Notes: generated from the sequence alone by a model not told the origin. Counted from the stretch's first letter, positions 1 through 10,700 are shown. The stretch is 64,000 nt of DNA from Ichthyophis bannanicus (GCA_033557465.1 CM066032.1:450800270-450864269); one strand, 5' to 3'. Made by a program: numbers and translations.

Positions 1-1704
1 CACTCCATCCCGGATTGCCAGTCCTGTTCTCTAATGTCTAAACGAGGGTTACAGAACCGGGCAGCCAAGCTCCATGTGCTGTTTCCCACGGATGCACCGG
101 CGGTGGCATCGACATCTTCCAGGTCTTCCTCTCCTGATGGGTCTCAGGTAACCAAACATACTTTTAGCAGGTCCTCGAAGGGCAAATCTCCCTCTAAGCA
201 TCGAGATGCCTCCGGGCTTGCCCTCGAGGATCCTGCCCCAGCCAAACAACCCCAGCGGGAAGCTCCGGCTTCCAAAGCTCCTCCTATGGGGTTTACAAGT
301 TGACATCGATGGCACGGCCTCGACCAATCACCTGTTAGACTGCTCTGGGGTACCGGCACAATCTCCCGGTACCGACATCCAGGCAGTCGTGGCGTCCATG
401 GATCACACTGTGCAATCCATGCAGCAGGCTATACTGGCTTTCATTAAGGCTGCGACGCCGACGGTATCGCAACAAGCTCTGTTGTCGGTACCGGTACCAA
501 CTTCGATACCGGTACCGGCTGCATCGACATCGGCCAGGATACCGATTCCGGCTCCCTGTCCTGGGCTCTTTCTCGGTACCGATCCGGTACCAGGAACACC
601 CGATGTCGGTACCGATCGATACGCCTATCGATCTTTGGAATCGAGCAGACGATACTTCGATTCTTCTGATGATTCTGATTCATCGGATGAGTCCCCTGAA
701 GTATCTGTCACCCTTCCTGAGGAGCCCTCTTCTCCAAAAAGGAGAATGTCTCCTCCAGAGGATTTGTCCTTTCAAGACTTCATAATAGAAGTAGCTAAAG
801 GACTCTCTATTTCAGTAACCTCTGAAAAAGAACCTAGAGCAAAAAAATTAGACATTTTGGGATACTCTAAGGTTCCCAGAGAGGCAGTCACCTTGCCAAT
901 TCATGAAATTCTTCAAGAACATTTGATTGAATTGTGGGAGACTCCTCTCACCCTTTCTCCTCATTCTCGTAGATTGGACACTATGTACCGTGTCCCTCCT
1001 TCTCCTGGATTTCAAAAAACTCAGCTTCCTCACCACTCCATTGTGGTGCAGTCAGCTATGAAGAGGATAAAGAGTACCAAAAGACACTCTTCTACTCCTC
1101 CAGGAAGAGAATGCAGGACCTTGGATGCTTTTGGTAGAAAACTCTTCCAAGCCAGCATGCTTATTGCCAGAATCAATTTCTGAAGGAGGTTGCAGAAAAG
1201 CTGCACAAACTTTCTCCCTTTTATTCCAGAGGATAAAAGGGATGAGTTCCTTCTTTGGCTTAAGCATACTCAAGACATTTCAAAGTTTTCCAACAGGGCA
1301 GCCTTTGATTCTTTTGAAGGTGCCAGCAGAGCCTCAGGTATTGCTATAGCTGCTCGTACAATTGCTTGGCTCCAGGCTTCTGATCTAGAACCCTGGGTTC
1401 AAATGGTTTAGGAAATCTGCCCTGTACAGGTGAAAATCTATTTGGCAAAGAGTGGTAAATTAAAGCCACTCAAATGGATGCAGAAAATGCTGCTCTGGAT
1501 AGACTTTCTAAGTCTACCTCCACTCCGGCCAAGAAAAAATCTTTTAAAAAGTCTTTTTACAAAAAGGGCAGATTTCCTTCCACTTCTGGTCAATAGTCTT
1601 CTACAGGTCGCTTTGCTACTAAACGTCAGCAACCTAAACAGGCCAGGCCTAAACCTGCAGGGGCTGCTGCAACCCAGCAGTCCCAACCCCCCCAGGGTTT
1701 TTGA
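1..1704 (+). pseudogene. DIRS gag-like structural gene, partial and frameshifted
   Basis: The reading starts after the zinc motif (outside the window) with the Lys/Arg/Ser-rich segment that follows it in copies 2 and 3. It continues through a Val-Pro-rich linker (350-620), an acidic serine stretch and a conserved block around 730-1180 (PPEDLSFQDFI, RRLDTMYRVPPSPGF, HHSIVVQSAMKRIKS). Frames change near 290 and near 1185, and a stop interrupts near 1411. The end near 1704 is the PPQG tail seen in the other copies. In DIRS elements this first ORF is regarded as gag-like; its function here is inferred from position and the zinc motif of the other copies. Confidence 0.85.
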
Positions 1705-3625
1705 CTTGATACTAGAGAACTTAACCTTTCTGGCTCTACACCAACCAGAGCCTCTCACCATTCCAGGAAGGTTAGCTCATTTTGCTCCCAGATGGGAGCA
1801 AATCACATCAGAGCAGTGGACCCTCTCTATCATAAGAGAGGGCTACAAACTTCATTTCTCAGACCTTCCTCCCTACACCAGGGTGAGACACTTCAATTCT
1901 CCCACATCCCTCGACCTTCTGGATCAGGAGGTGACTACCCTTCTGGCCCAGAGGGCCATAGAAGCAGTTCCGCTTCTTCAACAAGGGTCAGGGTTTTACT
2001 CCCCCTATTTTCTCATCCCAAAGAAAACAGGGGGATTCAGACCCATTCTAGATCTCAGAGAATTGAACAAATTGCTATGCAAGGAGAAGTTCAAGATGCT
2101 TTCTTTAGGCACTCTCCTTCCATACCTACAGAGTCAAGATTGGCTTTGTTCTCTAGATCTCAGGGATGCGTACACTCATATACTCATCCATCCATCCCAC
2201 AGAAAATTCTTACGTTTTCTGTTCCAGGGAAAACATTACCAATACAGAGTGCTTCCTTTCGGTCTAGCCTCTGCTCCAAGAGTGTTCACCAAGTGCATGG
2301 CAATAGTTGCTGCATTTCTACGCACTCTGGGAATATTTGTCTTCCCATACCTGGACGACTGGCTCATCCGAGCTCCATCTCAGTCAGAAGCCCAAATTTC
2401 CCTGGACCGCACCAGGCACATTCTGTAGTATCTGGGACTTGTGGTAAACCTCCCAAAGTCTCAGCTCACCCCTACTCAGTCCCTAGAATTCATAGGGGCC
2501 TGGTTGGACACCACTACTGCAAGAGCCTATCTTCCTCAGGCTCATTGCCAACGTCTAGTGCAGTTAGCCTCCCAAATTCAGTCAAAGAGCCACTTAACTG
2601 CCCGGGAGATGCTACAACTACTAGGCCACATGGCTTCCACAGTGCATGTGGTGCCCTATGCTCGCCTACACATGAGAGCAGCTCAATGGACTTTGTCCAC
2701 ACAGTGGACTCAAGCATCAGGAGCTCTCTCAGACCAAATAGCAACCTCCAAACGTCTCTTTTGGTCTCTCCAATGGTGGATGTCAACTCAAAATCTGTTG
2801 CTGGGGTCCCCCTTCCAACCTGTGTTACCCCAAGCAACCCTCACAACAGATGCCTCCCAAACAGGTTGGGGAGCTCATCTACAAGACCTCTCCACCCAAG
2901 GCACTTGGTCCCCACAGGAGACCTCTCTTCATATCAACCACTTGGAACTGCGAGCAGTGTTCCTAGCTCTCAAGGTCTTTCATACCCTCCTCAGCTACAA
3001 GACCATCCTCATTCATACGGACAATCAAGTAGCCATGTTTTACATAAACAAGCAAGGAGGAACTGGCTCTCTGTCATTTTGCAACGAAGCTCTAAAATTA
3101 TGGGCCTTCGCCAGAGAGCATCAAATCCATCTCCTGGCAGTATACCTCCCAGGAATCCAAAACTCTTGGGCAGACAGACTCATTCGAGTTCTGCTTCCAC
3201 ACGAATGGTCCCTGCACATGGATCAGGTACTCAGAATCTTCCAGGAATGGGGAACCCCGGACATAGACCTCTTTGCAAGTCCGTGGAATGCCAAACTTCC
3301 CCGGTTCTGTTCCAGAATTCCGTGTCAGGGAGCTCTGGCCAAGGATGCCTTCCTCCTTCATTGGGGTCAGCGCTTCCTGTACGCCTTTCCACCCATTCCT
3401 TTGATTCCCAAGACTCTGTTCAAACTTCAGAGGGATCAAGGATCTATGATCCTCATAGCTCCACGTTGGCCACGCCAAGTGTGGTACCCTCTACTTCTGC
3501 ATCTCTCCCAAGCCCCCTCCCTGGACTTGGGAGCTGCTCCAGACCTTCTGTCTCAGGAGGAGGGGACTTTGTGGCACCCAAACCCCAAGTCCCTTCACCT
3601 CAGAGCTTGGTTACTGAAGGCCTAG
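1701..3625 (+). pseudogene. DIRS reverse transcriptase / RNase H / Dam-like methyltransferase ORF, one internal stop
   Basis: One frame (frame 2) reads through with a single TAG at 2426-2428. Domains in order: RT with FYSPYFLIPKKTGGFRPI near 2000, the first catalytic Asp in SLDLRDAYTH (about 2150-2180) and the YLDDW box at 2348-2362; RNase H with LTTDAS (about 2836), the HINHLELRAVF Glu, the HTDNQ Asp and NSWADRL; then the conserved C-terminal block with DIDLFASPWNAKLPRF and AFPPIPLIPK that DIRS elements carry as a methyltransferase-like domain. All RT and RNase H acidic residues are present. The gene overlaps the recombinase frame over most of its length. The start is uncertain because the upstream frame runs into gag. 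Confidence 0.9.
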
Positions 3626-4657
3626 ACCTTCAAGACTTCAATCTTTCTCAGCAAGTGAAGGATATCCTCCATGCTTCCAGGAAACCTTCCATTTGGCGTT
3701 CCTATGCTTTTAAGTGGAAAAGATTTTCCATTTGGTGTGCTCAAAAGGGTCTTGACCCTCTGGCACTTCCTCTGAATTCTCTATTGGAATATCTCCTGCA
3801 TCTTTCCAATGCAGGCCTTAAGACGAATTCAGTAAGGGTCCATTTCAGTGCTATTGCAGCATCCCTTAAGCCTATCTGTGGACAACCTGTTTCCTCCCAT
3901 CCTCTTATTGCAAGATTCATGAGAGGCCTAACTTTAACTAAACCTCCCATTCGACCTCCTCTGGTGGCATAGGACTTAAACTTGGTTCTTGGTCAGCTTA
4001 TGAAGCCACCTTTTGAACCCTTAGCCACTACCTCCTTGAAATTTCTTTCCTGGAAGGTCATTTTCCTTATTGCAATCACTTCTGCTCGCCGCATCAGTGA
4101 ACTGCAGGCTTTAGTGGCTAATCCACCTTATACAAGGTTCCATCATAAGTTAGTCCTTAGGACAAATCCTCACTTTATGCCTAAAGTGGTCTCACCTTTT
4201 CATCTTAATCAAGAGGTATATTTGCCTGTCTTTTTTCCAGCTCCTCATGCATCCAGTGCTGAGAGGAACCTTCATACTCTAGATTGTAAAAGAGCTCTTG
4301 CTTTTTACTTACACAGGACACAGCAACATAAAGTCTTCCCAGCTTTTTGTTGCTTTTGATCCTTCTCATTTAGGACTTCCAGTCTCTAAAAGAACACTGT
4401 CCAATTGGATTGCTCAGTGTATTTCTTTTGTTTACCAGAGTAAGAACCTTTCTCTGGAGGGCCATGTAACAGCTCACAATGTGAGGGCCATGGCCACCTC
4501 TATGTCTCATCTTCATTCTGTCTCCATTGACCAGATCTGTCGAGCAGCCACCTGGGCCTCGGTTCATACCTTCACAGCCCATTACTGTTTGGACAAGGAC
4601 TCCCGCCGGGATGCCTTGTTTGGTCAGGCTGTCCTCAGACACCTGTTCCATTCTTGA
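3607..4657 (+). pseudogene. DIRS tyrosine recombinase, broken
   Basis: This integrase-like protein of the lambda/XerD superfamily would insert the circular DIRS DNA. The N-terminal SAM-like part (SRKPSIWRSYAFKWKRF) precedes the catalytic core with SARRISELQ (Arg box), AHNVRAMA (HxxR box) and the HYCLD tyrosine near 4580. Breaks: TAG at 3970-3972 in place of a Trp codon kept in copies 2 and 3, a small deletion near 4147 (HHKLV against HHDKV in copy 3), and a frameshift near 4330. The frame is open upstream to 1792 across the RT gene. Catalytic residues are intact but the gene cannot be translated whole. Confidence 0.9.
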
Positions 4658-4767
4658 ACAACTCCTGCCCTCCTTCCCTGAATGGATGCCTGAGATCCAT
4701 AGGAAGACGAGGAACCCTCCAGGGTCTCATACCCTTGGGGATCTCCCAGGCATCTCAGCTAGGGAGT

Positions 4768-4866
4768 CCCCATATGTGAGGACTCATTCCTGCTTGTTCC
4801 TGGAGATAGCACAGTTACTTACCTGTAACAGGTGATCTCTGGGAACAGCAGGAATTAGTCCTCACA
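4768..4866 (+). repeat. DIRS-A copy 1 internal complementary region
   Basis: The left half (to about 4808) is the reverse complement of the element's 5' end, ending in cctggagata. The right half, from gcacag, is the reverse complement of the last 58 bases of the element. The two halves abut, so the ICR reproduces the joined ends of a circle, as in Dictyostelium DIRS-1. Confidence 0.9.
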
Positions 4867-4951
4867 ACCCTCCCACCTCCCCTAGGAGTTGTATCTCTCT
4901 CTCTCTGTCTTTCCTTTCCTATCTCTCTCTATTGTCTCAGCTTTAAACTTG

Positions 4952-5138
4952 AACTGAGGAGAGTTGGTTAGGAAAGGCGGGAAGGCAGCGCACATGCGCT
5001 GTGGGATGCCCCAAAAGCTTTCATCCTGGGAAGCTGGGGAGCATTCCCGCGCAGGCTCCGTCGGTACCGACGTACCCATATGTGAGGACTTATTCCTGCT
5101 GTTCCCAGAGATCACCTGTTACAGGTAAGTAACTGTGC
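4952..5138 (+). repeat. DIRS-A copy 1 3' inverted terminal repeat
   Basis: About 160 bp matches the reverse complement of the 5' terminal repeat of copy 3, including the palindrome cgtcggtaccgacg in decayed form. It is followed by the unique 3' extension acctgttacaggtaagtaac. Confidence 0.88.
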
Positions 5139-5275
5139 TTTTTTGCTGGGCAGTGTGATCAAGGCAGATAGCATAGCTAGGTTTAAAAAGGCTTTAGACA
5201 AGTTACCAGAAAAAAAATCCATAAACCATTACTAGCCATATAAGCTTGAGAAAGCCATCACTATTGGGCCTGCAC
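5139..5275 (+). mobile_element. CR1-like LINE 3' end, first part
   Basis: This encodes a decayed RT C-terminus (FKKALDK) and the start of a 3' UTR similar to the end of the CR1 at 17660-17740. The remainder of the same tail is at 5952-6075, separated by an RTE fragment. The 5' end was lost where DIRS-A copy 1 abuts. Confidence 0.7.
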
Positions 5276-5951
5276 CTTCACATAAAGAAGGCAAAGATTC
5301 TGACAACTGGCAAAAATCAATAAATTCATCATTGATGGAGAAGAACTTGAAATAGTGGACAACATTAACTCGCTTGGATCAATAATCAATAAGGAAACGA
5401 CAGTCAAGAAATTTGACGATGCATTGCTCTTGACAGAATGGCTATAAAAGACCTAGACAAGATTCTCAAGAGCAGAGTTCTCTCTCCATACAAAGATTTG
5501 ACTTGTCCAAGCCATGGTATTTTCAGTAACATGGATGCAAAAGTTGTACAGTGAAAAAGATAAGAAAAAATATTGATGCCTTTAAATTATGGTGCTGGTG
5601 AAGAATAATGTGTATACCATGGACTGCCCCAAGAACAAACCAGTCAGTAATAGAGGAGATCAAACCACAGCTTTCTTTAGAAGCTCAGATGACAAGACTT
5701 TGACTTACATACTTTTGACACATCATGCGAAGAGACAGATCATTAGAGAAAGACATCAATCTTGGCAAGATTGAAGGTCAATGCAAAAGAGGAAGGCCAG
5801 CAATGAGATCGATTGATATAACAGCAGCAGCTATGGATGCCACTCTATCAACAATGAGCCACCTGACTGAAGACTGAATACAGTTTAGGACATCTATCCA
5901 GAGGGTTGCCATGAGTCAGCATCAACTCAACAGCATTTAATAGCAAAACAA
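5265..5951 (+). mobile_element. RTE LINE 3' fragment inserted into the CR1 tail
   Basis: The reading aligns piecewise with the RTE copies at 17899-18503 (+) and 30772-31235 (minus): KAKILTTGKNQ-like start, the SLGSIINKET block, a cysteine- and tryptophan-containing C-terminal block, then KRGRPAMRSI and the ATMDATL region. It ends in a 3' UTR with cagagggttgccatgagtca as in the other copy. Many stops are present. Confidence 0.75.
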
Positions 5952-6075
5952 TAGTGTTCCTTGGGATCCTGCTAGGTACTTGCATTGCAGATTGATCATG
6001 CTTGGAGGCAGACTGCAGAGCTTGATGGCTCTTAGTTCTGACTCAGTATGGTACATGTTAAGCTCTTATGAGAGT
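5952..6075 (+). mobile_element. CR1-like LINE 3' UTR, second part
   Basis: The bases ttgggatcctgctaggtact, then a segment resembling gcttgatgg and tgactcagtatgg, and gctcttatgag near 6064 match the 3' UTR end of the CR1 at 17800-17898. It completes the tail started at 5139. Confidence 0.7.
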
Positions 6076-6214
6076 GAAACCCTATGATATTGTAAGTACA
6101 GAAGAGTGATAGGCATAAGGAGAACCAAATGACCACTTTTAGGGGTAGGTACAAGGTCCATAGATAGGTAATAGGGATTTTTACTCCATGGACAAGATAG
6201 ATAAGTGCTCACAC

Positions 6215-6965
6215 ATGGGTGATGTCCTATCCTGGTTCTCTTATTTTCTCTCCAACCACACTTCTAGTGTTTGTTTAGGTGGATCCTCCTCTACTGCTAT
6301 CCCACTCTCAGTTGGTGTACCCCAAGGGTCTGTCTTGGTTCACCTCCTTTTCTCTCTCTATACCCAGTCTCTTGGTGCACTTATTTCCTCCCATGGTTTT
6401 TAGTATTATCTTTACGTTGACTACTCTCAGATCTACTTCACTACACCTAAAATCTTTCTGGCAGTCCAGGCCCGGATCTCTGCCTGCCTATCTGGTATTG
6501 CTGCCTGGATGTCTCACCGTTGTTTGAAATTGAACATGGTCAAAACCGAGCTGCTTATCTTTCCCCCTAAACCTACCTCCCCCCTTCCTCCTTTCTGTAT
6601 CTCTGGTTGGATTTAGACAAGTTCTCTAGTAACTTGTCTAAATTCTTTTTAAATAGAGCTATGCTCTGCCGTGATAACACTCTACTCCTCCCTGTTTCCT
6701 TGGCTCACAACTTTGGGGTCGTCTTTGACTCTCCCTCTCCTCCTTCACACACATTCAATTGATAGCTAAAACCTGTCGTTTCTCTCTCTATAATATCATT
6801 AAAATTCACCTCTTCCTTTCTGAATACACTATGAAGACACTTATCCACTCTTTAGTCACCTCTCATCTAGACTATTACAACCTCCTCCTTGCTGGTTTCC
6901 CTCTGAATCATGTCTCCCCCTTCAATCTGTTCAAAACAGCTGCATGGCTAATCTTCTGCCAGCCT
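6215..6965 (+). pseudogene. L2-like LINE reverse transcriptase fragment
   Basis: Broken RT reading with [11 protein letters not shown], the conserved GVPQGSV box near 6315, a decayed YxDD box near 6410 (YVDYSQIYF), the HRCLKLNMVKTELLIFPPK block, and IHSLVTSHLDYYNLLLAG near 6850. Several stops and frame changes are present, and an insertion-like duplication of a short segment occurs near 6610-6650. The general arrangement matches the L2 clade; RNase H and endonuclease parts are absent. Confidence 0.75.
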
Positions 6966-6989
6966 TGAAATGCTCATATACCTTTAGCT

Positions 6990-7190
6990 AGTAACTGACT
7001 GAGGAGATGAGGTGTGGTGGTGGCAGGCAGGAATAGGCACAGAAGCACGTTAGAGCTACTCCAAGAGCTAATAAAAGGAGTTGGGAGTGATTTCCCACAT
7101 GAGGCTCTGTCGATAACATCACCTATGTGTGAGAACTTATCCTGCTATCCATGGAGAACATCTGCTATAAGAGGCAAAGAGAAATCCTGT
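6990..7190 (+). repeat. Decayed DIRS 3' inverted terminal repeat
   Basis: The stretch ggctctgtcgataacatcac, followed by ctatgtgtgagaacttatcc and ctgctatcca, parallels the end of the DIRS-A 3' terminal repeat, with an internal part resembling the ITR body upstream. No ICR or genes lie to its left, so it is a solo remnant of an older family. Confidence 0.55.
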
Positions 7191-7194
7191 TTCC

Positions 7195-7535
7195 CATCAG
7201 CACCTCAGGCTCAGCTTTAACAGAGCCGCGGTTAAGGGAAACACTGTCCCTCGCCACAGCTCTGAAAAGCGGAGCCGGGGAAACTAGCAGGCTCTCCGGG
7301 GGGGGGGGCGGGCAGGTGGCCACGGGGCTCCTCATTCTGCTGCTGCTGCCCCTGGAGCTGCAGCAGCAGCTGCTTCTTGCGCCGGAGGATTTTTTTTTAT
7401 TTTATTTTGAAGGCTGAGTGAGGCGGTGACGACAGTCTTTTTGGGGGCAATTTTGCCACCCCCAAAAGGCCCAAAAACCTGCCGCCTGAGGCCACCGCTT
7501 CACTTGGCCTCATTACAGAGCCGCCTATGTAGTCA
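7195..7535. other. GC-rich unclassified block
   Basis: GC-rich stretch with a G-run at about 7299-7308, CTG/CAG-rich trinucleotide runs and a homopolymer T tract near 7389. The phrase cagagccgc occurs at both edges (about 7219 and 7517), which could mark the ends of a non-autonomous element. No convincing coding potential. Confidence 0.35.
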
Positions 7536-7539
7536 ACTA

Positions 7540-8412
7540 GCCCACATCAACAATTTGCCCCTGATCAAAGCTTTAAAGGCATCCCATACTATGATCTGTG
7601 CCACTACCCCTCCCCTATTACGATCAAAAAAATTCCTGAATGCTACCCTCTAAGTCTCGAAGCATTAATGGGTCACCTAGGATTTCATAATTCAATCTCC
7701 AGCATCATAGATCATCATCAGGAGCACTTCTCCCCCTTAATTCAACCCACACGGAGGCACGGTCAGACCACACTATGGTTTCTATATGAGCTTAGAGAAC
7801 AGGGCCTTATCTACCAGGATACAATCAATCCTAGAATATGTATTGTGGATGGCAGAGTAATAGGAGTAGGGCGCCCCCCACCCCCCACCGTTGGATACCA
7901 AAAGGCTCCCTGACCATTTCCTTCAAGAGCCTCTGGTCCTTGCTCCCCTCCTAGAATTGTCTTTATCAGGATCTCAGTTAAAATGAAAGTCTCCACCCTG
8001 TGATCCCAAGCCATGCTCAATATCTTATCCCCCAAACCTCTAAAGAAAGCTCCCTGGTTTTTGTTCCAGGCATGTACATTTACAATATTCCACTCTAATC
8101 CTCCTGGCTTGATGTGTATAATCAAAATCTTCCCAGCAGGGTCTGCTACTTTTTCACATATCTCAGGATCTAATGCCTTAGAAAAGAGAATAGCCACCCC
8201 CACTCTTTTCTTTTTTCACATATTTGAGGCCACCACTACACAGGGGTAATTGGGCGAACATAGCAAATGCTCATCCTTCTTGAGCAAGTGAGTCTCCTGG
8301 ATCAAGACTACATGGGCTTGGAGGCAATTCAGTTCTTTCAGTAAAGAGGAACGCTTCACTGGTGCATTCAAACCCTTAACATTATAGGTTATAATTTTAT
8401 ATTTAGCCACCA
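7540..8412 (-). pseudogene. L1 (Tx1-like) ORF2 endonuclease remnant
   Basis: On the minus strand the reading starts near 8410 with KIITYNVKGLNAPVKR and LQAHVVLIQETHLL, the N-terminal apurinic-endonuclease box of L1-type LINEs. It continues with KGVAILFSK and later blocks at 7550-7700 resembling the end of the endonuclease and the linker. Frameshifts and stops are frequent and no RT domain follows. It is collinear with the ORF1 piece at 9240-9515. Confidence 0.75.
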
Positions 8413-9239
8413 TCTGAGCACAACCCAAACTGAATAAGGTACATATTGAAGCCAGTTCCCATTTCCCCCACCACCCCCACTCCCCCCCCCCCCCATTTCT
8501 GCTTGGTTCCTCAGACCATGAGGAAGTGATGACCCACCAAACCCAGCCCCCACTCACCCCAATATTACCTACATTATCAGATAACCCTCTCCTCACCACC
8601 ATCCACAACCATTACCCCTTCCCAAACAGCACCCCGCATTCAGCACTTGCACAGCTCCACTTACGCCCTGAGCACAGCTCCACTTACTCCCTGAGCCCAC
8701 CATTCTCCTCTCCCATGCCTGCAGCTCACGCCATCTCTCTTCTGCCCCATCTCAGCCCTTTTCCACTTAAGTCACTCACAAATAACACACTTATGCACCT
8801 CCTTTCTCCCTTGCCCTTCCACCTCAATATCCAACCCCTCAGTAACAATACTCCGCCACACCGAACTCTTGCACCCCAATTCCCATGCATACTCTATTCT
8901 ACTTCCACCATCTACAAGCAAATACATCCTCACCCTTCTCCAGATCACACTACTCAGCTTCACATATTTACCTCCCTACACATTCTTACAAGCTTTGCAG
9001 AAATCAGAGCCTAAGCGTCTCACATGTATTCCCAGTCATATTGAAAGCTCTGCAGCCATATCAGTCATTTGAATCCAAGTTGTGCTGAGGCATGTCGCCA
9101 CCGGACCTGCACTTCAACCAACCCCTTCCTCACTGTCTTGCCAGCATACTTAATTCTTCCATGGGGACTTTTCCGCAAGGCTGGTATCCTCCAAAATCAG
9201 CAATAGCCAGCCCCTGAAATGCCTTTACTGCCTCAGATC
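8413..9239. other. Inter-ORF segment of the decayed L1, strongly strand-asymmetric
   Basis: The + strand is pyrimidine-rich with a C-run near 8485-8494. ORFs seen here (for example 8526-9014) are low-complexity products of the bias and resemble no family. Position between ORF1 and ORF2 remnants suggests L1 spacer or decayed coding sequence. Confidence 0.4.
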
Positions 9240-9515
9240 AGTTTCAGGCGCACAATTTTTTCCTTCTTTTGTAATTGCCGGTGCGAATGGAAAGAGCCAG
9301 TGGTACTTCACTTGCTCCTTTCAAGAGTTTCTTGGTAATATCCTCAAAGATCTTGACAGAATGAGAATTCCACTTGACGCCTTTGGTCACATGAGCTTTT
9401 GCTACCACTTTTTCCTTCAGACTATATTTGTGGAAGCAGACTACAATATCGCTAGGCAAGTTTGCGCAGGGAGCCCCCAGTGCCCTATGGATATGATCCA
9501 GCTCCACCACGACCT
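9240..9515 (-). pseudogene. L1 ORF1 C-terminal domain remnant
   Basis: The minus-strand frame of 88 codons contains HIHRALGAP, DIVVCFHKYSLKEKV and VKIFEDITKKLLKG, matching the RRM/C-terminal RNA-binding part of L1 ORF1 proteins (family known as transposase 22). It is cut at 9515 where the TAG-repeat tail of an L2-type element begins. Confidence 0.7.
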
Positions 9516-10700
9516 CTACTACTATTACTACTACTACTAATCATTTATATAGCCCTATAAGACAGATGCAGCACCATACAGACACACATAAAAGACGGTC
9601 CCTGCTCATCAGAGCTTACAAACTAATCGAGACAGACAGTACAATAGATGAGAACAAGGGTACAAGAGGGAAGGGTAAGGAGAACAAGGGATTAAGATCC
9701 AAAAGTGGCCTGAAAGAGGTAATGAGACAATAGTGGAGAGAGCCAGTGAATCGATAGCATGATTCCTAAAAATGTAGGAGGAGACTGGGCAAGATTAAGG
9801 TGGGAAGTGGTGAAGAGTGAAGCTAAGTAGATGATAGTCAGATAAGGGAAGAATGGAAATTAGAGAAGAAAACAAGGTCAAGGCAGTGACCGTGCTGATG
9901 AGTGGGGGCAGAAGAGCAAAGCTGGAAGTTAAGAGGAGGTAAGGGAAAGGAGCTTAGAAGCATAGGGGTCAGAAGGGTTAATAACATGAATATAAGTCAC
10001 CAAGAATAATGGAGGGGAAGAAGAATTCAGAAATAAGGAAAGCCGTGAGTCAAAGTCAGTGAGAAAAGTAGAGGTGGACTTGTCAGGTAGTCTATAAATA
10101 GCAGCTATCCGGAGAGGTATGGGATTAAAAAGGCGGATGGAGTGGACTTCGAAGGAGGAAAAGGAGTGAGATTGAGGTAGAGAGAGGGGTTGAAATTGGC
10201 AAGAAGGAGAAAGCAGAAACCCAACACCACCACGGCCAGTGACACGAGGAGTGTGCGAAAATTGCTAGCTGCTGTGAGAAACAGCAGCAACCAAAGCAGT
10301 GTCATCAGGGAGGAGCCAGGTTTCAGTAAGAGCAAGAAGATAGAAAGCATGAGAGATAAAGAGATAATGAATAAAGGGGAGTTTACTAGAAATGGAATGG
10401 GCATTTCATAAGGCACATGAAAAAGGGAGAGAGGAGGGGAAAGGAGAGGAATATGAATAAGATTGGGGTGGTAGAGAGAGGAACTATCATGGGAGTGAGA
10501 GGAAAGTCTAGGGGGGTCCAAGGGTTAGGATGAATATCACCGGATGATAGAAGGAGAAGAATGTGAGGCAGAGAGGAGACTGCACAGCAGAAATGAGGAT
10601 GTGGTTGTTTCAGAGAGAAAGGATAGGGATGAATGAGAGGAAGAAAAGGGTGAAGCTCAAGAGTTGAAGAAAGGGTGGAAAACAAAATGGGGGAGGAAAT
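9516..10700 (-). mobile_element. L2-like LINE, endonuclease remnant joined to 3' tail
   Basis: Minus-strand reading around 10105-10521 is a degraded L2-type endonuclease (IPFLVNSPLFIISLSLML, later SIILGDLYSCY), made hydrophobic by decay. The 3' end is a characteristic tail containing gctatataaatgattagtag and a TAG/CTA trinucleotide run at 9515-9540. The RT region is missing, so the copy is internally deleted. The + strand is very purine-rich over about 1.2 kb. Confidence 0.6.

Larger units (their letters stand above)
1..5138 (+). mobile_element. DIRS-type tyrosine-recombinase retroelement, family A copy 1, 5' end outside window
   Basis: The window opens inside the gag-like gene: base 1 corresponds to about base 58214 of copy 3, so roughly 490 bp including the 5' inverted terminal repeat is missing. 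The order is gag-like ORF, RT/RNase H/methyltransferase ORF, tyrosine recombinase ORF, internal complementary region, 3' inverted terminal repeat. The 3' boundary is set where similarity to the reverse complement of the internal complementary region ends, at ctgtgc (5133-5138), followed by a T-rich flank. All three genes carry stops or frameshifts, so this copy is non-autonomous. It lies in the same orientation as FER. Confidence 0.93.

Noticed and set aside
3098..3478. Long antisense ORF within DIRS-A copy 1 RNase H/methyltransferase region
   Set aside because: It is the reverse shadow of the conserved RT-RNase H frame; equivalent shadows appear in the other copies because the sense strand is conserved.
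6190..6225. Short match to a DIRS terminal repeat (gctcacacatgggtgatg)
   Set aside because: About 20 bp only, directly followed by L2 RT sequence; too short to tell chance from remnant.
8526..9014. ORF of 162 codons rich in Pro, Leu and Ser
   Set aside because: It lies in a pyrimidine-rich spacer of a decayed L1, has low complexity and no family motif.
10105..10521. Minus-strand ORF of 138 codons that looks like a multi-pass membrane protein
   Set aside because: The residues match a degraded L2 endonuclease in order, and hydrophobicity comes from pyrimidine-rich codons.
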